NCBI RefSeq assembly: GCF_900626145.1
Contig: NZ_LR130817.1
Coordinates: 614,336 to 678,335, forward strand
Length of the DNA stretch: 64,000 nucleotides
Direction: 5' to 3'
Source of the DNA: Intestinimonas timonensis
Lineage (GTDB): Bacteria > Bacillota > Clostridia > Oscillospirales > Oscillospiraceae
The notes under the pieces: generated by a model
Told to the model about the DNA's origin: nothing
Database searches by the model: none
The model's input: the letters and a program-made list of their open reading frames with translations, nothing else
Made by a program: the position numbers and the translations under genes
Shown here: piece after piece, positions 50,128-59,600 of the stretch
Position numbering within the stretch: position 1 is the first letter of the stretch
How the letters are laid out: each line of letters begins with the position of its first letter

Positions 50128-51548
50128 GTACCAAGCGCGAACCGAGCGTAGGAATGTCCCTTGCGGTGTTCCTGATCGCCATGGGTATCATGCTCTTCGG
50201 ACTGGTGATCTTTGAACTGGACATTCATATCGTTATGCTGGTGGCCTTGGCCTTTGCCTGCATCGTCTCGGTTCCGCTTGGATACAGCTTTGATGATCTG
50301 CTGGATTGCATGAAGAAAACACTGGGCCAGTCCATGTCAGCCATGGTCATCTTCATCTTTATTGGCCTCATCATTGCGGCCTGGATCTTCTCCGGAACGG
50401 TGCCGGCGCTGATCTATTACGGGCTGCATTACATCACGCCCAAGATGTTTCTCCCTGTGGGCCTCCTGCTGTGCAGCCTGACCTCCATGTCCATCGGTAC
50501 CTCCTGGGGGACAGTGGGGACCATGGGATTGGCTATGATGGGAATCGGAGCCGGAATGGGGATTCCGGCCGGACTGACCGCCGGTATGATTCTGTGCGGC
50601 GCCTCCTTCGGCGATAAGATGTCCCCAATCTCTGATACGACCAACCTGGCGCCGGCAGCGGCGGGGACGACCCTGCAGCGACATATCAGCAGCATGTGGA
50701 TGACCACTCTGCCGGCCTATATTATTGTCTTCGTGATCTTTACCATCGTTGGCTTTTTCTATCAGGATGGGCAGATAGATTACGGCACCATCAATACTTT
50801 TATCGACACGATTGGAACAACGTTCCATATTTCCCCCATTCTTCTGCTGCCCGTCGTGGTCCTGCTGGTGCTCAACATCCGGCAGTTCCCCGCCATACCG
50901 GGTATGGCCATTGGCACGCTGCTGGCGGTCATTCTGGCTGTGGTGGTGCAGGGGGTCAGCGTCCGGGATGTCATTTCCGGCCTGAACTACGGTTACACCG
51001 CCTCCACCGGAGTGGAGATGGTGGACACCCTGCTCCAGCGGGGCGGAATCCAGAGCATGATGTATACCTTTTCGCTGGCCTGCATCGCCATCTCCTTCGG
51101 CGGTGTCATGGAGCGGGTAGGATATTTGCACAAAGTCGTAGGGCTGGTGGTCTCCAAAGTCAAGTCAGACAAGATGATGGTGCCGCTGGTCATTGGGTCG
51201 GCCACCGTAGGCACCATGGTCATGGGCGAGGTTTACCTCACATTGGTGCTCAACGGCAACCTGTTCCGGGAGACCTTTAAGGAGCGTGGACTGCGCCCTG
51301 AGATGCTCTCCCGTCTGCTGGAGGAGGGTGGCACCTTGACCCAGGTCTTTGTCCCCTGGTCCACCACAAGCATGTTTATCATGGCAACCCTGGGCGTGTC
51401 CACCGCTGAGTACTGGAAATTCGCCCTGTTGCACTATATCAATCCGTTGCTTTCGATTTTACTTTGTTTCGTTGGATATGGCGTACTGTATGTAAATAAA
51501 CCTTGCCGCTGGGACAAGAGGTGCGGCCCTGTTGTGGAGGAGTCATGA
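50109..51548 (+). CDS. nhaC: NhaC-family Na+/H+ antiporter
   Basis: The 479-residue protein has about 11-12 membrane segments and NhaC signatures: LICSLTSMSIGTSWGT-type loop (CSLTSMSIGTSWGTVGTMGL), CGASFGDKMSPISDTTNLAP and a similar second repeat (MVMGEVYLTLVLNGNLFRET; FVPWSTTSMFIMATLGV). The start is TTG 50109. In this operon it could export organic-acid-linked sodium or keep pH as free acids form; some relatives exchange malate/lactate. The ion is inferred from the family. Confidence 0.88.
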   Translation: MSQPECSTKREPSVGMSLAVFLIAMGIMLFGLVIFELDIHIVMLVALAFACIVSVPLGYSFDDLLDCMKKTLGQSMSAMVIFIFIGLIIAAWIFSGTVPALIYYGLHYITPKMFLPVGLLLCSLTSMSIGTSWGTVGTMGLAMMGIGAGMGIPAGLTAGMILCGASFGDKMSPISDTTNLAPAAAGTTLQRHISSMWMTTLPAYIIVFVIFTIVGFFYQDGQIDYGTINTFIDTIGTTFHISPILLLPVVVLLVLNIRQFPAIPGMAIGTLLAVILAVVVQGVSVRDVISGLNYGYTASTGVEMVDTLLQRGGIQSMMYTFSLACIAISFGGVMERVGYLHKVVGLVVSKVKSDKMMVPLVIGSATVGTMVMGEVYLTLVLNGNLFRETFKERGLRPEMLSRLLEEGGTLTQVFVPWSTTSMFIMATLGVSTAEYWKFALLHYINPLLSILLCFVGYGVLYVNKPCRWDKRCGPVVEES

Positions 51549-51549
51549 T

Positions 51550-52455
51550 ATGCTGAAAAATTTTGATGAGGTCCTTGAGAAAGTGCGTTCCATTGAGCCC
51601 TTTACCGTCAGTGTAGCCGCAGCTGCCGACAAGGAGCTGCTCCAGGCGGTCAAAACGGCCTCGGATCTGGGATTTGTGCGCCCGGTGCTGGTAGGAAACC
51701 CCAAGGCGGTAGGCAGCATCTGTGAAGAGATCGGCCTCAAGCCCTTGGATATTCTGGCAGCCGACGGGGAAGAAGAGGCGGTTGCCACCGCTGTCAAGGC
51801 TGTGCGCGAGGGTGGGGCTCAGGTTCTGATGAAGGGACTGGTGAACACCAGCATCTACATGAGGGGGATTCTCAATAAGGAGCACGGCCTGCGTACGGGA
51901 CGGCTGCTTTCCATGATGGCCGTATACGAGGCGCCCGGCTACCACAAGCTGGTCTACTGCAGCGACAGCGGCATCAACGTGGCACCTAATCTGGAGCAGA
52001 AAAAGGATATTTTGAAAAATATTCTTCTGGCCACCAAGTCCATCGGACTGGAGACCCCTAAGGTGGCCGCATTGACCGCCAATGAGATGGTGGACCCGAA
52101 GATTCAGTCCACGGTGGATGCCGCCGGACTGGTGGAGTATGTGGCCAGCGGCGCCCTGGGGCCGGATCTGCCCTGCATCATCGAGGGGCCCATTGCCTTT
52201 GACGTGGCCTTCGATCCCCACGCCGCGGCCCATAAGAAGATCGACAGCAAGATCACCGGTGAGACCGATATCGTGATCTTCCCCAACATGGAGGCGGGGA
52301 ATATCATGGGCAAATCCTGGATTCATCTGTGCAAGTGCCGCTGGGCGGGCATCGTGCTGGGCGCCACCCACCCGGTGATCCTGGGGTCCAGAGCGGATAC
52401 GCCGGAGATCAAGCTCAATTCTATCGCGCTGGCCTGCCTGGCCGCACGGAGCTGA
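51550..52455 (+). CDS. ptb: Phosphate butyryltransferase
   Basis: ATG 51550 has GGAGGAG 8 bp ahead. The 301-residue protein has the phosphotransacylase fold: FTVSVAAAADKELLQAVKTA, GGAQVLMKGLVNTSIYMRGI, NIMGKSWIHLCKCRWAGIVL and GATHPVILGSRADTPEIKLN. It converts butyryl- or branched acyl-CoA to the acyl phosphate used by the kinase encoded upstream. Ptb with Buk conserves one ATP per acid released. Confidence 0.93.
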   Translation: MLKNFDEVLEKVRSIEPFTVSVAAAADKELLQAVKTASDLGFVRPVLVGNPKAVGSICEEIGLKPLDILAADGEEEAVATAVKAVREGGAQVLMKGLVNTSIYMRGILNKEHGLRTGRLLSMMAVYEAPGYHKLVYCSDSGINVAPNLEQKKDILKNILLATKSIGLETPKVAALTANEMVDPKIQSTVDAAGLVEYVASGALGPDLPCIIEGPIAFDVAFDPHAAAHKKIDSKITGETDIVIFPNMEAGNIMGKSWIHLCKCRWAGIVLGATHPVILGSRADTPEIKLNSIALACLAARS

Positions 52456-52493
52456 GAGACTAATCCGCGATCGAGGCAGGAAAGGGGGAGGAT

Positions 52494-53829
52494 GTGAGCA
52501 GCGAGATGTTGATTCAGTTTCCAAAGCTGGAGCTCCAACTTGAGGAAGTGGACCGGATTTCCATCCCACCCATGTACCGGATCATGCAGAAGTATGATGA
52601 CCAGCAGATTCTGGATGCCTCAGGGCATCTGCGCAGGAAGCTGGAAGCTTCGGTCCCTCACCGGGAGCGGCTGCGCGGCAAGCGGCTGGCACTGACGGTG
52701 GGCAGCCGGGGCATTCCTGACCTTGACAAGCTGGTCCGTACCATCTGTGATACCTGCAAGGCGTGGGGGGCGGAGCCCTTTATCGTCCCCGCCATGGGGA
52801 GCCACGGCGGTTCTACGGCGGAGGGTCAGCGAAAGATCCTGGAGGAGTATGGGATTACCGCAGAGACCATGGGGGTACCGGTGTGTTCAAGCATGGCGAC
52901 GGTGCGGTATGGAACGCTGGAAGACGGAACGCCTCTCTACTGCGACAAGAACGCCTGGGAGGCGGACGGGGTAATCCTGTTCAACAAAGTCAAGCCTCAC
53001 ACTGATTTTCGCGGAAAACATGAGAGCGGACTGGGTAAGATGGTGGCCATCGGTCTGGCCAAGGAAAAGGGCGCGTCCATGTTTCACACCAAGCCTTTAA
53101 ATCGTTTCCCGGAGTACATACCAAAGGTGACGGAGCTTTTTATGGCGACTGGGAAGGTGGCTTTCGGTGTGGGCGTAGTCCAGAATGCCTACGACCGGAT
53201 CTGCCGGATCGAGGCCTGTGGGAGCGATGACATTTTGGAGATGGATGCGCGGCTGCAGGCCTTCGCCAAGACACAGCTGCCCCGGTTCAAATTTGATCGC
53301 TGTGATGTGCTGGTCGTAGATGAGATCGGAAAGGACATCAGCGGCAGCGGCATGGACCCCAACATCACGGGGCGGAACGATTCGGGAGATTTCCCTGGAG
53401 TCCTGGATCTGCAGAGGCTGGTAGTGCTCGGTATCACAGAAGCGTCCTGTCACAATGGCTGCGGCATCAATTTATGTGACTTGACGGTTCGGAGGTGCCT
53501 CAATGAGATCGATTGGCACGCCACCTGGCTCAACAATGTGGCTGCATCCATGCTCAGCAGAGGACAAATCCCCATCTATTGTAGAGACGGATCGGGATGC
53601 TGTACGCACCGCCATACGCACCTGTGTGGGGATAGACTTCCATCATCCCAGAGTAGCCCGCATCAAAAACACACTGCATATGTCTGAGATTCTGGTTTCA
53701 GCTGACCTGTATCAGGACATCAAAGACAGAGAGGACGTCGTTTTGGTCTCCGGTCCGGAGGAGATGGCTTTCGACGCCAATGGCTTCTTACGCAAAGATA
53801 TCTGGGGTCAGGAGGTAGCTGACCCATAA
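52494..53829 (+). pseudogene. LarA-like nickel-dependent isomerase, one-base frameshift
   Basis: GTG 52494 (or ATG 52506) begins a protein with the lactate-racemase-like pattern: LTVGSRGIPDLDKLVRTIC, FIVPAMGSHGGSTAEGQRK, LFNKVKPHTDFRGKHESGLG, KMVAIGLAKEKGA, then NGCGINLCDLTVRRCLNEID. After GQIPI the frame is lost; VETDRDAVRTAIRTCVGIDF continues in the +1 frame to 53829. One extra base near 53579-53580 (TATTGTA) explains it and restores the expected family spacing. It would interconvert stereoisomers of a 2-hydroxy acid. As written the protein is cut; a sequencing error is possible. Confidence 0.8.
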
Positions 53830-53865
53830 AATCAGGACATCTGTCCAGAGAGTGAGGAGTTTTTA

Positions 53866-55164
53866 ATGAGTCACGCCGAAAAACAAAGCGCCAAACTGAG
53901 TGTACGCCAACTAACCATTATCTTCTTCCTTGGCCTGGGCTATACCATCGTCTACGCAACCCCCTTTATCCAGTACGTGTTCTATGATTCACTGGTCGCT
54001 ACATTGGGCTGTACCCAGCAGCAGCTGGGATACCTCATCACCATCTTCGGTATCGGCAACCTGTTGGCACCGTTTGGTGGTATGCTCAGCGATAAATTCA
54101 ACACAAAGAAGATCTACCTGCTGTCAGTAGGTATCATCTGTGTGCTGAACGTCCTGTTTATACTCAATATGACGTACAGCTTTGCCCTCATCATCTGGGC
54201 CGGCTTTGCCTTCTTTGCTCTGTTCCTCTATTTCCCCGCTCATACCAAGCTGGTTCGTCTGGTGGGCAGCGAGAATCAGCAGGGCACCATCTTCGGCTTT
54301 ACCGAGTCCTTCTGCGGTATTACCAACGTTATCGTGAACTTCATTGCCCTTTTCCTGTTTGCGAAGTTCGCCAACGATACCTTCGGCACCAACGGCCTCA
54401 AGGCCGCCATCATCGGCTACGCTGTACTGGGTGCGCTCTCCCTGATCATCCTGGCCATTCTGGTCCCCGATCCCGGCAAGCCTACCCCTGAAAGCGGCGG
54501 CGAGAGCAACATCAACTCCAAGATGACCATTGAGGATTGGGTGAGCATCGTACTCAACCCCAGAACTTGGATGTCTGGTATCGCCGTCTTCACCACCTAC
54601 ACCATGTACTGCACCCTCTCCTACTACACCCCCTATTTCAGTAATGTTCTGGGTGTCTCTCTGGCCGGAACCGGCGCCATCGCCATCATCCGGCAGTACG
54701 GTACCCGCTTCATCGGCGCTCCTGTGGGCGGCTGGCTGGGCGATAAGATCCACTCGGTTTCCAAGGTAGTTGGTGTCTCCCTGGCGGCGGCTGTGGTGAT
54801 TGTGCTTGTCTTCATGCTCGTGCCTGTTGGTACCAGCGCGGCGGTGCTCACGGCGCTCACACTGTGTGCCGGCGTGCTCACCTATATGGCCCGCGGCTGT
54901 ATGTTCGCCGTTCCCTCGGAGCTGAAGATCCCCAGAAAGTATGCCGGTACCACCTCCGGTGTGGTGTGTGCCATCGGCTACTGCCCCGACCTCTTTATCT
55001 TCGTCCTCTTCGGTTACTGGCTGGATAAGTACGGCAATGCCGGCTATCAGAACATCTTCATCTATGCGGCTGTCATCATGGCCATCGGCGTGGTGAACGC
55101 CATTATCACGCAGATCTATAAGAAAAAGGTCCTCGGGAAAGAATCCGCTCAGGACGCGGCTTGA
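53866..55164 (+). CDS. MFS transporter, probable organic-acid carrier
   Basis: The 432-residue protein has twelve hydrophobic segments and MFS motifs, such as GGMLSDKFNTKKIYLLSVGI (loop 2-3) and APVGGWLGDKIHSVSKVVGV (loop 8-9). A hydrophilic central loop (about 200-222) separates the halves. It lies between the isomerase and the FAD dehydrogenase, so import of the 2-hydroxy acid substrate is likely, by context only. Confidence 0.85.
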   Translation: MSHAEKQSAKLSVRQLTIIFFLGLGYTIVYATPFIQYVFYDSLVATLGCTQQQLGYLITIFGIGNLLAPFGGMLSDKFNTKKIYLLSVGIICVLNVLFILNMTYSFALIIWAGFAFFALFLYFPAHTKLVRLVGSENQQGTIFGFTESFCGITNVIVNFIALFLFAKFANDTFGTNGLKAAIIGYAVLGALSLIILAILVPDPGKPTPESGGESNINSKMTIEDWVSIVLNPRTWMSGIAVFTTYTMYCTLSYYTPYFSNVLGVSLAGTGAIAIIRQYGTRFIGAPVGGWLGDKIHSVSKVVGVSLAAAVVIVLVFMLVPVGTSAAVLTALTLCAGVLTYMARGCMFAVPSELKIPRKYAGTTSGVVCAIGYCPDLFIFVLFGYWLDKYGNAGYQNIFIYAAVIMAIGVVNAIITQIYKKKVLGKESAQDAA

Positions 55165-55194
55165 CCGCACCACACAGAAAGGGGTAAAACAGCA

Positions 55195-56586
55195 ATGAAA
55201 CAAGAATTTATCGACGCGCTCATCGGTATCTGCGGCAAGGATTACGTCTACTATTCCAAGGAGGATGTGTCCGGCTATCTCTATGACGAGACGGAGGAGT
55301 TTGTCCGTCCCAAGGCCTGTGAGGATTGCCTGGTGGTCCGCCCCGGCACTTACGAGGAGGTCTCCAAGATCCTCCAGTGGGCCAATGAGACCAAGACCCC
55401 CATCATCCCCCGTGGCGGCGGCACCGGCGCCTGCGGCGCGGCCATTCCCACCATTCCCTCCGTTATCATGTCCATGGAGCGTTTCAAGGACATCGTGGAG
55501 GTGGATGAGACCAACATGATGATCACCTGCCAGACCGGTGTTACCCTGGCCAAGCTGAATGAGTACCTCAATGAGAATATCCACGCTCTGTACTTCCCCT
55601 GCCACCCCGGTGACGAGGGTGCCCAGGTGGGCGGCATGTGCATCGAGAACGCCGGCGGTGTCCGGGCTGTAAAGCACGGCATCATGCGCAGCTACGTCAA
55701 GGGCATGAAGGTCTGCCTGCCCAACGGCGAGATCGTCCAGTTCGGCGGCAAGCTGGTGAAGAACAACATGGGCTATGACCTGATGCACCTGCTGGTTGGC
55801 TCTGAGGGCACCCTGGCCGTGGTGCTGGAGGCCACCCTGAAGCTCTATCCCCGCCTGGATTACACCGGCGCCCTGGTGTGCTCCTTTAAGGACACCGAGT
55901 CCGCCGTCAAGTCGGTGGGCGAGGTCCAGAAGGCGGGCATCATCCCCCTGGCCGTGGAGTATATGGACCGCGATATTGCCCTGGAGACCGCCAAGCGCAT
56001 CAATAAGACCTGGCCCATGAATGACGAGGGCTGCGTGGACCTTATCTACATGGTGGAGGAAGCCACTGAGGACGCCCTCTATACGACTGCCGGCACCATT
56101 GCCGAGATCTGTGAGAACAACGGCGCTGTGGGCTCCGTCATTGCGGAAAACGAGAAGGAGCAGCGCAACATCCTGGAGATCCGCTCCGACATCTATGAGG
56201 TGTTCAAGCCTGAGTTCGTGGACTCCCTGGACACCGCTGTCCCTGTGGCCCATATCGGCGATCTGCTCCGGGATATCGAGGCCATTGCCGAGAAGTACGG
56301 CACCCGCAGCCCGCGCTTTGGCCACGTGGCCGACGGCAACTTCCACAATTTCATTCTGATGGTGGACGGCAAGGTGCCCGAGTGGGCCGACGATATGCGC
56401 CGGGACATCTACAAGGCCGCTCTGAAGTATGGCGGAACCGTTACTGCCGAGCACGGTACCGGTAAGACCCGGAAGCCTTACATGGAGCTGCAGTATACCC
56501 CCCATGTGCTGGAGATCATGCGCAACATCAAGCGTGCCTTTGACCCCAACAACATTCTCAACCCCGGCGTCATCGTGGATCTGTAA
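55195..56586 (+). CDS. FAD-linked 2-hydroxyacid dehydrogenase (GlcD family)
   Basis: The 463-residue protein has the FAD-binding type 4 layout: VRPGTYEEVSKILQWANETK, PIIPRGGGTGACGAAIPTIP, PCHPGDEGAQVGGMCIENAG, YDLMHLLVGSEGTLAVVLEA, and the C-terminal FGHVADGNFHNFILM and GTVTAEHGTGKTRKPYMELQ. It oxidises a D-2-hydroxy acid to the 2-oxo acid. No etfA/etfB genes are adjacent, so the electron acceptor is unclear. It ends the rightward catabolic operon; a terminator follows. Confidence 0.92.
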   Translation: MKQEFIDALIGICGKDYVYYSKEDVSGYLYDETEEFVRPKACEDCLVVRPGTYEEVSKILQWANETKTPIIPRGGGTGACGAAIPTIPSVIMSMERFKDIVEVDETNMMITCQTGVTLAKLNEYLNENIHALYFPCHPGDEGAQVGGMCIENAGGVRAVKHGIMRSYVKGMKVCLPNGEIVQFGGKLVKNNMGYDLMHLLVGSEGTLAVVLEATLKLYPRLDYTGALVCSFKDTESAVKSVGEVQKAGIIPLAVEYMDRDIALETAKRINKTWPMNDEGCVDLIYMVEEATEDALYTTAGTIAEICENNGAVGSVIAENEKEQRNILEIRSDIYEVFKPEFVDSLDTAVPVAHIGDLLRDIEAIAEKYGTRSPRFGHVADGNFHNFILMVDGKVPEWADDMRRDIYKAALKYGGTVTAEHGTGKTRKPYMELQYTPHVLEIMRNIKRAFDPNNILNPGVIVDL

Positions 56587-56629
56587 AAACGGCAATCCAT
56601 ATACTTAACGACTTGACAACGACGGTATA

Positions 56630-56668
56630 AAAATGTGCCCGACCGCGAAAAGCGGTCGGGCACATTTT
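56630..56668. terminator. Bidirectional terminator after the dehydrogenase gene
   Basis: AAAATGTGCCCGACCGC pairs perfectly with GCGGTCGGGCACATTTT around GAAAA. It separates the operon from the converging GGDEF/EAL gene. Confidence 0.92.
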
Positions 56669-56696
56669 GCTGTGAGACATGTTTTGCATGGGAACG

Positions 56697-59600
56697 TTAA
56701 GGGGAGCAAGCGGGCCCCATGTTGGCGGCAAGATCTTCATAGAAGCAAAAACAATCTTTTCCGCTGTGCTTGCTGTGGTAGAGGGCAATATCCGCATGAT
56801 GAAGGTAGTCCAAGTAACTGGTGCTGTCGTTGTGTACATAGGTAAGGCCAATACTGCTGGTGAGGGAGTTCTCCGGAATGGCGCGCAAATCGTCCAGCAG
56901 TTTTTTCAAACGATTTTCTACGATAGGCCTTGGTATGTCGCCCCGGATGTAGACCAGAAACTCATCACCGCCAAGCCGACCCACAGTATCCTCCTGGCGG
57001 AACGTGGAGAGCAGGGTTTTGGCCACCAGCTTCAGGGCCTTGTCTCCCTCCAGGTGGCCATGCTGGTCATTGATGCGTTTGAAGTTGTCGATGTCCAGGA
57101 GCATCAGGATGCCGCAGGTATCTTTGCAAGAATTGGTCATGCTGCCTGAGACCACCCGCTCGAAGGCGGCCCGATTATAGGTATGGGTCAGCGGGTCCCG
57201 GCGGGCGGCCTCTTCCTGAGCCGCCTCACGCTCTATCTCTGAGTTGATGTCTTTGAGGTAGAGCAGGGCGTAGACATTCTTGGTGGTCTCCTCCTGGAAG
57301 AGACAGATGTTCAATTCTACCCAGTGCAGGTCGCCGGAGACCGGGCGGCGGTAGCGCAGCCGATCACTGGTCCTGCCCTGAGAGAGACGCTCGGTCCAGG
57401 CGGATGCATCCAGGTAGCTATCCAGAATGGAGTATTGCTCTTTGGGAAGGTAGGCCGCGAGCTTGTCCTGAAGCACGCTGATAAAGTGGCGGGAGGTAGT
57501 GCGGTAGTCCTGATGGTACGGGCGCCAAACTCCACCCACCGACATGAGCTGACCGCTCTCAAGATCCACCTCGGCATAGGCGATGGTGTCAGACAGTAAG
57601 GCCTGATAAAAACGGTGGACGCGCATGAATTCCAGCTCGAGAACACGGGTGGAACCAATGGGCTCTACAATGACGATGATGGTGTCCAGGTCTTTCTGTT
57701 CCTTGCTCAGGTGCTGCAGGGTGAGCTTGAACCATTCATAGGTTCCGCTCTTGGAGCGCAGCAGGAGCTCCAGCTGTTTGCGTTTGTCTTTGATGCGGAG
57801 ACGGAAAAAGGAGGAACGGAATTCATCGGCAAAGTGCGGATGGACGGTGCCGTCCTGAATCCAACATTGCGGGAAGCCGGACTGATGGGTGGAATCCCCC
57901 ATCATAAGGGAACGTTTGGTCTGGAAAAAGATAGAGTGAGTGGTCTCATTGTACTCAAAAATATCTCTTGCGTAGATTTCCGGAAGAAATTGGGGACGGT
58001 CAATATCGCTGATGATGCGGTGGTAACCTTTTAGACAAATCATACCGTCCTCGTCTGGCATACGCAACCCGGTACAGCGGACCAGGACCTCTCCCTTTTG
58101 GGGATGCCGCCATGTGTACTCCAGCTGGATGGTATGGTAGGTCTGGATCATACGGTCCACAGATTCATCTACGTAGTGGTAGTAGCCCTCGTTGATCCTG
58201 GTGTACCAGAACTGGTAGCACTCTTCCGGGGTAGGGATGTTTTCGACGCCGAGGACCCGGAACATGGTGTCGTTGGCCAGCATCTCACAGTAGCTTCGGT
58301 CGGGAGAAATTCGAATGATCCACAGGCCGACGTTAAGGGCATCCATGATATCGTAATTTTGGGAACGAAGCATGGCCTGATAGCGGACTTCGTTGCGATC
58401 CCGGCGGATCCGGTCGACCAGGAAATTGGCGAGGACCCGGACTTGGGTGTCATCGTGAATGGCATATCGGGGATTATCCACACCGATAAAGCCAATGGTT
58501 TTATCCCCGTCACGCAGCGGAACTGCGATGAGTCGCTGGATATCCTGAAAATGGAGAACTTCCCACTCGTCGGGGCTGGTGTCCTTGATGGTATCCAGAT
58601 TATAGATGATGACGGACTGCTCCAAATCAAAATGAGCTATCCACCGTTTCAGGACCTTCTCCGGAATACCCTGGAGATGCTCCATTTGCGGGGTGACATG
58701 TTCCATACACCATTCAAAGGTGTTGTTCCAGCAGCCTGCTTTCGCCGGACAGGGCTCAAAGAGGTAGGCACGGTCTGCCTGATAGAATTCTCCTACCGCG
58801 GCCAATACCTGCTCGACGGCCTCTTTAAAATCGGAAAATTCTGTAAGCGTTTTGGTGTAGCCGACAATTCGCTTCGCAAATTCCAATTGCTCTCGGGTGC
58901 TCTGACTCACCACCTCCCGCTTGGTGATGTCAGAGGCGACCTCCAATCGCAGGCGTTTTCCCTTATATGGGATGATTTTATCCTTCAGAAGGAAATGGCG
59001 GCCACAGTATTCGTTTTCGTTTTCCCAGATATAGAAGGAATCCTGATTGAGTTTATCGTTGGTGCAGAATGGGCAGGGGGCGTCCAGCCCCTGGAGGGCC
59101 TTGTAGCATTTTCTGCCCTGGTAGTGCTGGATACCGAAGAGACGCTGTCCCGCTGGATTTAAATAGTAGAGCTCGTAGGTGTCCATATCGCTGACGTAGA
59201 AAATGTCATTTTCTGCGGCGAGGACAAGATTTGAAAACTCCTGTTCAGTTCCATCTATCAAGGGCGGATGATTGAAGGAGGGACGATCTTTCCGATAATT
59301 TTGTTCCGCTGCCGTCCTGGTGCTGAAGGCGGTGCTGGTCGGGTCCAGGTAGAGGGCTTCCAACTCGGACACGGTGCAGGGACGGGCAAACAGGAAACCC
59401 TGCAGCAGATCCGGATGCAGCTCCTCCAGTGTGTGCAGTTCATCTTCGGTCTCGATACCCTCACAGCACACACGGATCTGGCAGCTGTCGGCCAGTTCCA
59501 GCATGTTGCTTAAAAGCCGATAGTTGTAGGCGCTGTGCTGGATGTTGTTGACAAAACAGCGGTCGATCTTGATCTCGTCAATCTCCATTTCCTTGAGGCG

